A stretch of 64,000 bases of DNA from NCBI RefSeq assembly GCF_030253575.1, contig NC_080568.1, forward strand, positions 9,642,501-9,706,500, written 5' to 3'. Source of the DNA: Rhododendron vialii (lineage: Eukaryota; Streptophyta; Magnoliopsida; Ericales; Ericaceae). Made by a program: the position numbers and the translations under genes. The notes under the pieces were generated by a model. That model was not told the DNA's origin. It saw only the letters and a program-made list of their open reading frames with translations, and did no database searches. Below, piece by piece: positions 23,192 through 34,700 of the stretch. Within the stretch, counting starts at the first letter, position 1. Every line of letters begins with the position of its first letter.

Positions 23192-25492
23192 CTACTGATC
23201 AGAAGTAAAATCATGAGCTAATTTTTTGTCTTGCCACTTTTCTTTCGTCCATAATCTTGGCTCATCATGTAAAATCTTGTGGACCAAATGCACTCTAAAA
23301 GCTGAAATATCTTCTTTTTCAAGCTTTTGTGGTATTTCTTCAAGCTCTGCAATCTTTTTGATGACATAACAAACAACAGGTCCACAATCAACCCTGCATA
23401 TATTCAAGAGATAGAGTTTAGTAAATTGCAATAGATGTCGTCATATGCTTAACTATGGAAAGTTTGATTGAAGCTTACGAAGCAATATTCTGTTGTGGTG
23501 CTTCTTGCACTGTTCTTAGTTGAGCCCCATCTTTAAAGATTGACTCTATGGGAGTTAGCAAGTTGAATTGTGGCTGATTACTTCTCATTTCTTCCAATTT
23601 CTTCATGAATTTCTCAACATCTTTCTATTTTTTCAAAGTAAATTTTTTATGTTAGTTGCAGTCATTGATTATAAGGGATTAAATAAGCAAATAATAGAGA
23701 GGTGAAGGTTTTTTACCACTATTGCAGCATCTTTAAGGTAATGGTCGCCTGATTTCTCCTTCTTTCTTGGTTTCAATGAATTATAATGCTTCCATTCCTG
23801 CTCTTGCATATCATAAACAAGCAGAGTCCAATGATATGGACTGTTTTTGTTCGTCTTATTTCCTGAAGAGTTCATCGGGAAAACAAGGTACCGAAAGTAA
23901 TCTAAGCTCCTGTCATGTAATTCGTTGTAGAGTTGTTCAAGTTTGCTATCAAGGAAAACTTTTTGGGGGACTGGTTTGCCATTGTGATAAGTGTCTGTGG
24001 GAATAAAGTATGTTAGTTAGATAAACACAAACATATGTGAAAATCTGCATTTCTGGTATAGCACAGACATGAACAAATAATGACATCAAAACAGTGTGAA
24101 CATAACAGTGTTTTATTATGGGCAAAGGGCAATGTACTTACCTAGCAGGTGGATGTGAAGAACGCACTGTTTCCTTGCATCAGTCGTTTAACTTCCTGCT
24201 CCCTTTTCAGCATTGATGTGTACCCGTCTATTACCTCGTTCCTCATGTCTAGTTCATCCAAAAGCTTTATTATTGATTTGAAAGTTATGGTATAACTTGT
24301 TTCGTTGTTTGTCCAGACTTCTTCACTGTGATGTCAAAAGGAAAGAATTATACAAAGAGAATGGAATTGGGAATTAATGAAATAAGTGTATCTTTACTTA
24401 CTTCACATGCCCTTGGTTTAGGTCATAAAACAGATTCAGCAACGCTTTGTCTTTTTCTTCCAGCTATTTACCCAATTTTGTTTTTTCAACTTTCCATTTT
24501 GGTATCACATCATCCATCTCCTCCTGTTTATTCTTCTTTATCTTCTTCAGGTCTTCATAGACAAAACCATCCTCTCTCTTCTCTATTCTTGTCTCATTTT
24601 TCACATTCTGTACAAGAGATGAAGGGTCCACCTGTTTCCTCTTTTTCTTGGTTGGTTTTGGACTGTTTTCAGCTAGTACACCCGTGAAAGTTTCAATAGT
24701 TGTCCTTTCCACTTCTTCATCCGGTACCATTTGATGCTCAGGACCACATTCTTCTTTTTCTTCCTCCCCTTCATCTTTACCCTCTGCATCTTTCTCCACA
24801 CTTTCACTTGTCTATTTTCCAAATAAAGAAATAAGATTAGGTTATCTATGTGGTTCTGTGGAAAGATAAAGGAAAAAAAAAAATCAGGAAGCATATAACC
24901 TAAGATGTGTTTTAGAAATAAGATTAGGTTATATTACCTTGAATTGTTGGGTAATAATATGTGTCTCTATGTCGTCAATGGTTCCCTCTGCTCTTTCTAG
25001 CTTTTCAGCTATAATGTCGTTCTTTACGAGCACGTTGCAGATCTCAACTTCCTTATGCTCAACCTCTTTCACAAAAAAATCCCTTTCAACATGAGCAGTC
25101 TCCACTTCAAAATTGAGTTCAGCAACTGTTTCCTCATATGTCTCGTCTTGAAGCTCCGAAATTCTTTTCTGAAGCTGGGTAATTGTAGCATCTTTTTGTT
25201 CATTCTCCTCGGTCAACCTTTTGATTTGCTCATTCTCCTCAGTCAACCTTTTGATTTTTTCTCGGAGGATTTCATTTTCTTTTTGAAGCTCTGTATTTGC
25301 ATCATCATGGTCTGGGTCATCACCATCTTCTGGCTTCACATGATCATCTTCCGGCACCTCAACAAATCCGAGCATCTCTTTCTCCAATTCCGTTGCCTCC
25401 AACTTTGAGTCGTTCACGATTAACGGATCAAGAACATCCAACGGGTTATTTGCCAAACCAACACTAAGGTCGGTACTCACTTGGAAACACAT
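23192..25492 (-). pseudogene. Ulp1-like (C48) SUMO protease carried by a MULE, decayed
   Basis: Probable cysteine protease of the ULP1/SENP family, as found in Kaonashi-type MULEs. Six exons fit GT-AG: 24938-25492, 24402-24811, 24142-24325, 23717-23994, 23479-23624 and 23192-23393. Exon 1 is acidic and then coiled-coil, with IKRLTEENEQ repeated twice. Exon 2 is charged linker. Exon 3 has the segment VIDGYTSMLKREQEV that leads into these protease domains. Exon 4 has the catalytic His (YHWTLLVYDM) and NSL. Exon 5 ends and exon 6 begins with the oxyanion Gln and nucleophile Cys (QQNIASVDCGP). Defects: TAG at 24464-24466 inside exon 2 (coding resumes in frame with LEEKDKALLNLFYDL), TAG at the exon 3 end, and a phase mismatch between exons 3 and 4. 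Catalytic residues are kept, so decay is recent or some exons are mis-set. Confidence 0.7.
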
Positions 25493-25716
25493 TCCAATTT
25501 AATGGCTACTGTTACCATTCACATCATCTCCGTATTAGTCACAGCTCATTCAAAAAAGTGTTGCAACCATTCACAAAAAATCTCTCTCAAATAGAAAATC
25601 AAACATAACCAACCCACAGTTCTACAAAGTAGTGCTAAAAAAACACTTCATATTCTTGTTCCAAATAATAGATGTCTTCAAATTTGTGCACCACTTAAAT
25701 CCCTTTCACTGCAATC

Positions 25717-26127
25717 TTTTTTTGTTTGTCAAACGATAACATTATCATCCATAGAATGAAACGATAGAAAAACCCTAACATCAAGAGCTCCCATCTATGC
25801 GAAGCTGCCTCCGCAACCATCTTGGAGGAACTGAAATCCACTCCAAACTGCTTCCCTCTCCAAGCCCCTTCTTCCCTAATTCATTGAACGCGACGCACAA
25901 ACTGGAATGAGCTTGTCTCTAACCCCGTGCACTGATTTTGAATATCCCTTACCACCACTTCTACCTCCTGATTAATCTCCACACTTCCATATAGCATACC
26001 AATCACGGCCCTTGTGTCCCCTTCAAAAATCGCTTTTCTGAGATCAAGCTGAACCGCAAAAGGTACTGCCTCCCGGAGCGCCAAAGCTTCTGTCAGCAGA
26101 GCTCTCCCAACCACCTGCAAAATTTCC
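25717..26127 (-). mobile_element. 5'-truncated LINE fragment with RNase H-like domain, flanked by 34-bp direct repeats
   Basis: Minus-strand frame 25881-26120 encodes a plant RVT_3/RNase H-like piece (EALALREAV, FEGDTRAVIGML, SSFQFVRRVQ). The insert starts next to a T-run on the plus strand (25717 onward), which is a short poly-A tail on the element strand. It is bounded by GTGCACCACTTAAATCCC.. at 25683-25716 and the same 34 bases with one mismatch at 26128-26161, read as an unusually long target-site duplication. Confidence 0.65.
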
Positions 26128-26378
26128 TTTGTGTACCACTTAAATCCCTTTCACTGCAATCAAAAGGCTAGAAAATGATGGAATAGACTCAACAACTAAG
26201 CGGTTGAGTATTCTTATCTTCTGTAACTCTTCCAACAACGTTAAGCAGGCAGGGCTAATTATTGGGTACTTCTGGAGTGTCATGTGGTACTCCTTGCAAA
26301 TAAAAATGACACTCGCCAGTAATATGGTGCCGAATATTTAAATTATGTGTTTTTATCAATTATTTTTTGTTTACAGCT

Positions 26379-27039
26379 TAGAGGTGTCAAATGGACCGGG
26401 CTGGCACGGCACGGCACGGAACATGCACGACACGTTGAAATGTGGCACGGCACGACATAAGCACAGTTTTAGACGGGCTCGGCATGAGCATGACATATTG
26501 AAATGTGGCACCGGCATGACATGCATGATTTTAGACGGGCACAACACATTTAAATGTCGCACAGCATGGCACGGACACGCTTTTAGACAGGCACAAGCAC
26601 AGACACGGCACGACACGACACGACATGGTCTTAGACGGGCAGGGCACACCAAATACTAATTTTAATATCAAAAAATATTAATTTCTTATTTTATATTGTA
26701 ACATAACATTTTATACTTTTTGTATTGATAAAAATATTACACTTTTCACAATTTTTTTTCTTCTCGACAAAACTCGGTTGGGATGTGCCGACATGGGCAC
26801 GACACAATTAAAAAATAGCACAGCATGGCACGACTTGATTAAGTAAATGGGTCGGCATAGCATGATTAAAAAATGGCATGGCACGACACGACACGATTAA
26901 GTAGACCGGCCGGCACAACACGATTAAAAAATGGCACGACACGACACAGCACGATAAAGTAAATTGACCAGCACAGCACGGCACGAAGCACAGTTGACAC
27001 AGAGCTACATGGGCCATGCCAGCCCGTTTGACACCTCTA
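26379..27039. mobile_element. Non-autonomous hAT element rich in GGCACG repeats (661 bp)
   Basis: Ends TAGAGGTGTCAAA..TTTGACACCTCTA, with subterminal GGGCTGGCA matched by TGCCAGCCC. It is flanked by a perfect 8-bp duplication TTACAGCT (26371-26378 and 27040-27047), diagnostic of hAT. Both subterminal regions are arrays of GGCACGGCACGACACG-type repeats, as in other hAT MITEs where they bind transposase. Confidence 0.85.
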
Positions 27040-27047
27040 TTACAGCT

Positions 27048-28467
27048 AGAAACAAGTACAGATTGAATTATGTGATATTTCTAATTATATTTTTTAGTGC
27101 ACTTCTGTAAAATTCCACCGCACAAAGTGAGGAAGATGTAATCCTACATAGGGGTTTTTCCCCTTTCAATTACAATTTTCAATTCAACTAAAATGTTTTT
27201 TAATTACTTAGATTAATATCACAATGATGTTCTTTTTATTTATTTTGTTTATAGTATGCTATGAAACCTAAAAGTACCGGGTGATTATTTGTCAGTGATA
27301 ACATAGCCACATTCGAGTCCCGATCAAAGAATTTCGCATATCTTAAAATAAAAAATAAGGTGTGCATCGCTCAGAGAACCACTTGGCATTCCCTTATTCT
27401 GTGTAAATGAAAAGAAGATCGTTGTATGTGGCAGAGTAAACGATGTACTTTTTTCGTATTTATAAGGATGGTGTTGAACCTAAAAGTACATAGTCACCAT
27501 TTTTCGGTGATAAAGTAGCCACATTTGAGTCCTAGTGAAACCAAGATTCTATACGCCTTAAACATGAAAAAGAGGACTGGTGGTCATATTATTAATAAAT
27601 AAAGTCAATTTTGAAACATATAGTACCGAGAGAATGATGTGAGCCTGTGAGGTGCCTAACACTTTTTCCACACGTAATAGTAAATCTCCGAATCCATATC
27701 TATTTCGCAAACCCTCAAATGGGATTCAATTACAAACGTTTGAAAGAAGAATTTGCTCAAACGAAAATATAAAAAGAGTTAATACCGTTTTCTTCACAAA
27801 ACAATTTTAGCGGGTTACACACCTGAACTCAATGTTGGGTGGCGACTCTTTTTTTTTTTCTTCAAATAAATGTCCAAGTCACACCTACAAACTCAAATTT
27901 AACAAATCGTTGCATTTTAAAGTTAAGATTTTAAAGCGTTGCCTTTTTGCCCTACAAAATTGGTTGGGTGACCGCAGATGAAAATTGGAACGCTACTGTA
28001 AACATCATCTAGCGAAACCAGTATATGTGTGGTGTGCATTTAAAAATAGTTCTCGTATTGTTCCTATATGGAACATGATCCTTTGCGGTCTTGGTTTTGG
28101 AGTTGACGGTCTGTTCATCTCTTTTTCGGGTCTTTTTTAGGTATGTTTTAAACTTTTAATGATCGAAATCGTTCATATTTTTCAACTTGTCGGGAAAATG
28201 TTCAAGACAAGATCATTTCGATCTGATAAAGTTTGATATGATTTTGAAGCACATTCATATTGAAAAATTGGATTTAATTCAATGTTGCAAATCTTTTTTC
28301 AATCCTCAACATAAAAGTGTTTCGAAACCTAATCAAACTTTATCCAATCGAAAGGATTTTGATGAATTCTAAAATATTAACGGTCTCGATTACTAAAAAT
28401 AATCCCAGAAATATGCGAAAAGAAAGATGAACATGATTGTCTAGTCCAAAATCCGGGAGATCTCGTA
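27048..28467. other. Intergenic, weak duplicated block
   Basis: No exon recognised. Two similar stretches of about 60 bp, starting near 27264 and 27476 (ACCTAAAAGTAC..GATAA..TAGCCACATT..GAGTCC), indicate an old local duplication or two copies of one repeat. Confidence 0.4.
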
Positions 28468-28666
28468 AGCTATGTTTGGAACTTAAAGAAATGAAAAGAA
28501 AGGAAAACTAAAAATTTTTTCCTCCTATTATTTGGTTGAAAGAGAAAGAGAGAAAAAAAATAACAATTTTATTTTGTGAATAGTAAATTTTTTCCTCTCA
28601 CTTTCCTCCCATTTTATTTTATTTTCATTTCCTTTCTTTTCCTTACAAAAGGTTCCAAACAGAGCC
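28468..28666. mobile_element. MITE at the 5' edge of the prolyl oligopeptidase gene
   Basis: Left end AGCTATGTTTGGAAC and right end GTTCCAAACAGAGCC are inverted, and the AAAGAAATGAAAAG / CTTTTCCTT blocks continue the pairing. TA lies on both sides. It ends 34 bases before the first ATG at 28701, so it is part of the promoter or leader of that gene. Superfamily uncertain (TA target would fit Stowaway). Confidence 0.6.
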
Positions 28667-28700
28667 TAAAAGGAAAAATCGAAAAAGGAAAGAAATCAAA

Positions 28701-31700
28701 ATGTTTGTACGTGATATTAGACGCTGCGGCAGAGTTGGGTTTGGCGCATTTCCCATTCGGAGACACTACCACAGCCATTTCCTAGGACTCACGACGACTA
28801 CGCTGGTTTCTATACCACCACCGCCGCCGCCGCCTTCACTCTCACTCACTTCGTCGAGAAGGTTTCCACTCGTGCTGTTATCTCCCCTATCATCATCGAC
28901 GGCAGCAATGACGACAATGACTTCTTCTTCTTCTTCTTCTTCATCGAACAAGGATCCGCCTATTGCGAAGAAGGAGAAGTACGAAATGGAGATGTTCGGA
29001 GACTTGAGGGTCGACAACTACTACTGGCTTCGTGACGATTCTCGTTCTAATGCTCAGATGCTCTCTTACCTCCAAGACGAGAATGCCTACACCGAATTCG
29101 TCATGTCTGGTATCTACGGTTGCAATCTTTTACTTCGTTTCTATTCAATTGATCAACTATTAACTAGTATATGTCCTTGATATGGTCGTTAAACTGGGAG
29201 TCTTATCCCTTCCAGTTTTGGGCCCACAACCTTGATTGAAACCCTTCCTCGAAAAAAAATTAGCTTGCTCGGACACCGATGACGAAAAAATATATCATCG
29301 GTTTAAGCTCCAAATCATCATTGTGCCGCTCATTTATTCAATCCACAAATTTCGTTGGTATCCGATCAAGCTAATTTTTGAAAGGGTAGCTTTGTCAGCG
29401 AGACCCAGGTTCTGATCATTGTTATGAGTTCCGGGTGGGCCCACAATGGTTCAACACTTGACCAAAAAACTGGAGGAGATGGAGACTGGATGGGAACTGA
29501 ATTCGTCAAATGGATTATTATCTCAAATGACGATGTGGGATTTTCTTACTACAGTTTTTCGTACACAATTCAAAGATTTTGTGGAAGTGATTGTTAGTCG
29601 TTGGATCCACGTTCAAGTATACACCAATAGCCTTTCTATTAGTCTAAGTTGTTGAAAAATGGAGGTTTGGTTCGAGTTTTTTGGGATTTTGACCCCAAAA
29701 ATGAAGTGGGACCTAAACACCTTTTAAGGTGGGCCCAATTGGATTTAGATACATCAAAGTAAGGGGTTTAAACCATTGAAAGGATTTTCAAATTCCATTC
29801 AGATATGAATGCGAAATTGTCTCTCAAAGTGGATATGGTTGAGAAGGTGGAGAGTCACCTCCATCCCACATTGTCCAAAGATGCAAACAAAGTATGTTCA
29901 ACCCAAGTTGGACATAAAGGGCTGGTCCCTTGGGGCACCCAAGTTTTGTAGGGGGAGGGGGCAAGGAAAAAGTGGGCTTTGACCAATGGACTGTCCTTTC
30001 TATCACTTGTGCTTGCTTTTCACTTTCAAGAGAATGGTCTCTCTCTTCTACTAAAGGGAAGCAATTTCTTTCCGCTTCCCAACTCCCTGGATATATAGGG
30101 AGTTAGAGAAAAATTCTGTGTGCCAATATATCTCTCAGTAACAGAATGGTCTTTGCCTGTTCGGGAAGGACTAATCCCTCCCGAAACGGAATCTAGTAAT
30201 TCTCTGCCAATTGGTTGGACCATAGGTTCGGTGATTTACTCCACCAAATTCTTTGAGTAATACATCTATTAATGCCCTTTTCCGATTTTTTCTATCATGC
30301 GTATTGGAGAAGGAATGAAGTATCATTTAAACTTTCTCTAAGAAATTTTTGAGTATGTAGTTCTCCGCCTTTAGGTCCTTTACCGTAAAAAAATGGATTT
30401 TCAACATAATTTTAAAAAAAGAATAGCATATTCTTCTGTATCTCATATGGGTTTTCTAATTATAGGAACTATTAACTATCATGGAATCTAGGAACACGTT
30501 CTTTGAAGTTTGAACATGTATTGCTGCATAAATTCAAACAAGAGTCAAGTTCTGTTAAGCAAACTTAGGCGACTGCCAGTTGAGACCAAGAAAAGGAAGT
30601 TGATGATGAACCTAGAGGTAGCAAAAGGTCTAGAGCGTCAACATCTTTTGGTCCGGACTTCCTAACGTAGCTGTTAGAAAGTGAGCCTCAAACCTTCAAG
30701 GAAGTTGTAAGCTCTCCTAAAGGTCTTTTATGGAAGGAGGTGATTAAAAGTGAGATTGGCTCCATTCTGCAGAACCATACCGAGAACTATTGGATTTTCC
30801 TTTGGTAGTAAGCCTTTAGCTACAGATAGATCTTCAAGAGGAAGATGAAGGCATATGGGTTAATAGACAAGTACAAAGAGGGGCTTGTTCTCAAAGGATA
30901 TAGACAAAAGGAAGGCTTAGACTACTTTGCTACTTATTCACCAATCACAAGAATCACATCCATTCAGCTGATAATTGCGATGCAGCATTGCGAAATCTTG
31001 AGATACATCAAATGGATGTCAAGACAGCTTTCCTACATGGAGATTTGAATGAAGAAATCTACATGGAACAACCTGAAGGGTTTTCTACTCTAGAGCTAGA
31101 ACGAAAAGTAGTAGGCTTGTTAGATCATTGTATGGTGATATGGTCTACAACAACCCCCAAAACAATGGAATGAGAAATTTGAGAGTGCTATGCTGTCAAG
31201 TGGATTAAGATTAACTAGTGTGACAAGTGTGTTTATGTCAAGTACACTGACAAAGGGTATGCCACTTTGTGTTTATGTCAAGTAATGATAAGATTATCAA
31301 ATGCGTCAAGAGAATGTTGAACTCGAAGTTTGACATGAAGATATTGGCCTTGCATATGTGATGCTACTCCCTCTGTCTTATTTTAAATTTCTCGCTTTCT
31401 ATTTTAGGATGTCCCAAAATAATTGTCCCATTTCCATAATCAACCACCAAATTAGGAGAAATTTGCAATTTTACCCTTTAGCTTTTGGATGACAATAATT
31501 AATCCAAATCAAACACAAAACCAAACAAAAACTGAGTTCTTGAATTGAGTTCTGAAGTACTAGCAGGAATTTTAAATAGAGAGCCTTCAAAAAAGATTCA
31601 CCCTAAACTTATGAAGATTGACCAAAAAAAAAAAAAAGAAGAAATTTTTATGGGATTGGACATTTTTTGTCAACTGTAGGTCTGCAAAAAAAATTTAAAA

Positions 31701-34700
31701 ACTGGCTCACCCTGACGAGTAAAAAAAAAAACTAACCTACTATAGTTAACTCATATATGGGCGCCGGCATTTTCAATGGGTCGTTCACAATGAATTTGAG
31801 AAGGAAGATTACCTACCGCATCTCATTAATTGGGTTTTTCCCAAGTGCGGCAACTTGTAGTTGTTTCCTTCCTAAACCTTTAACACCTCAATCGTGCACG
31901 ATTGCAAAGATAAAAATTTCCGGCCTAGATTTTGTGCTTTAGTTTGTTGAATGATTTCCTACGCAACAAGCTTATCAATGGTCGTGGGTGCCTCCTGATG
32001 TTGTAGTCTGAATAGCTCTAAAAAAACCCGAGATCGAGAACATTTGTATCCGACTGTTTGGAGGTTGAGAAGACAAAATAATATCAAACCTATCTGCCCT
32101 TCAAGCTTCTACAATTCAGCATTGATGGTAGAATGTGCTGTCTTGCATTGTCTTGCTGAATACAGATAGTCTCCATTCCGAAATATGTGGCCACTTAATT
32201 CGAATTGAAAGCAATAGCTTCTCAATCATACATGAGCGAATAATGCCTTTAGTCACTGATGTTATTGCTTTTGTCTCTACAGTACCTGCCGAACGATTTT
32301 TACTGCTCCGTTTAGCAGGTTCTATGTATGTGAATGGGGAAATTCCTATCTTGGCTGAAAATACTTCATTTTGGTGAGCATCAAACCGTGGTTGAGCCGC
32401 CATGGCTAGAAGCATCACTTTTGTAATGAACCTCTTGCTTTTGAGAAACATCACTCCTTGTGAAATGGGGGCCTCAGTATGCTATTCTTTGTTAATTTAC
32501 AGTTTCCGTTTTTTACTGTTGAATTCAGTTTCTCTATTTCTAGTCGATGTCTATTTTTCCGGCGTATGTTTAGATTCCGTTTTGCATACAATCAATAGAA
32601 CTGGTTTATTGTGGTTTTTTACTACTAGTTTGGCCAACAATACGTGCTCTGACTTTTTCGCTTTTTCGAGGGAAACTATGTTGCGCAAAAACTCTCTCTC
32701 CAAAATGTGGAAAGTATTTTTCTGCAAAAACTGTTTCTTGTGTATAGTTGCTACCCAAAAAATGATAGTAGTAGTGGCTATAATAGTGATGGCGGTAGGT
32801 AGCGGCTGCCATGGTCCAGGTCTAAGTTGGGGCATGCGTGTCCATGATGTGCCCGAGCTTAAAAATTAAGAAAATTGGATGGCATGTCGCCCATGTGCCC
32901 CTCCTTGTCCGACACGAATACGGCAACCCCATGAAGCGTCTTGGTGCTTAATAGGTGTTTAGTATATGAGTGACGCATGCTATACTTTTGCAATAGAATC
33001 ATTCAACTGAAGAGGTACCTATGGAAGTGGGAGGAGTCAATACAATTTATGACTTCATTCTGGATCCACTTTTATAAATGAATGATGAATCAAGACTTTA
33101 GAACTCAACATATTAACTTATCCTTACCGTTGAGATTGGTGGATTTGTAACTACTCCATCACTTTTCTAGGAACCAAACACTTCGAAGATCAGATATATG
33201 CTGAGATTAGAGGACGTATCAAGGAGGAGGATATTTCTGCACCTGTACGGAGAGGGCCTTACTACTACTACGAAAGGACCTTGGAAGGAAAAGAGTATGT
33301 TCAGCACTGTCGCCGTTTAATATCTAACAACGAGGCTCCACCCTCTGTTTTTGATGTGATGCCGACTGGACCAGATGCTCCTCCTGAGCATGTTATACTC
33401 GATGAGAACTTAAAGGCTTCAGAGCATGCATATTATAGCATTGGTGCTTTCAAAGTAATAATTCCTTGTGTTGAAATGTTCTGAGTTTGTACTTTCCATT
33501 CTTTTTCCTTGTATGTTTTTATTATTGCTTCTCCCTCACTTCTTTAAATTTCAGGTTAGTCCAAATAACAAGTTAGTAGCATATGCAGAAGACACTAAAG
33601 GAGATGAAATCTACAGCGCTTATGTCATTGATGCTGAGACCAAAACACCTTTGGAGAAGCCTCTAGCTGGTGTAACATCAAATCTTGAATGGGCGGGTGA
33701 TGGTGCTTTGCTCTATATCACAATGGATGCAACCCTTCGGCCAGACAAGGTACAACTTTTTATACTGAACTAGTATGCTTTAGATCGAATTCAGATTGCT
33801 TCACAACCTCTTCATTCATTTTCTCTTACCATTGCTGGGAATCAAACATATTATAAAAGAAGCATTGGTTCGCATATTAAAAACACCATTCGCTAAACAT
33901 GACAAAAACTTTCATCAAATCATCCTTAAAAACCTCCCAACATCTTGGAAGACTGACAAAAACCCATCCGGCGCCAGAGCCAATTCCCTTTCTCATTTAA
34001 TGACTGCCTGCCTAACCATGAAGCCTTTGCTCCACAATTGAAACCAAGTAGGCCCCTCAATTCCCTGTCTAGTAAGATATTGTGGTATTAATTATGTTGA
34101 CTTCAAGCACATAGTATTCCTGCCATGTGGAATGTGATTTTGCTATTGGTTACATCGATGACAAGGCACTGAAGCCTTATTCTTCTTTCATCCCAATGGA
34201 GAATTTGAGAGCCATGATACTCGTCCTGTGTGGTCGTGACTCACTCCTCTTCAAGAAATAAAAGAGTGGTGCTAACATGTTTTCTTAATATATGGTGTTC
34301 CTACTTAAACAAATTTAGCTTTGGATATCGTTCTCAACTTCTTCTATTTTTGGTGGAAATTGGCTGTGACTTGAATAAAGAATAAAAGGTGATGTGTTAT
34401 ATACTTATAAATTGGCATTGTCTTGTGCTCATACATGGCAAATAGTGTGAATCTTATCGGATCTCGCCCTTGAATTTCCACAAGTTTTGTTAGAACATGG
34501 ACGTATTGTGCTTAATATGATGCCAATTTATATGTACTAACTACTAGTATTATGTAAAGTACTAGAAATATCTATATGTTCACATATACGGCACAGTATG
34601 TGTCAAAAAGCACGAATTTACTCAGAAGTTGCACTTGACATTCCATAATTTTGGTTAGAACATGGACGTATCGTGCTCATATAGGGAAAAATAGCACGAA

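Noticed and set aside
22765..23208. 147-codon frame downstream of the MULE
   Set aside because: It consists of the 120-bp tandem repeats read in one frame, with no domain, and it runs antisense into the end of the Ulp1-like gene.
26371..26652. Cys/Arg-rich frame on the minus strand
   Set aside because: It is the antisense reading of the GGCACG repeats of the hAT element, not a cysteine-rich peptide gene.
32402..32869. 155-codon plus-strand frame
   Set aside because: It is opposite the mariner transposase remnant; the conserved residues are on the minus strand.
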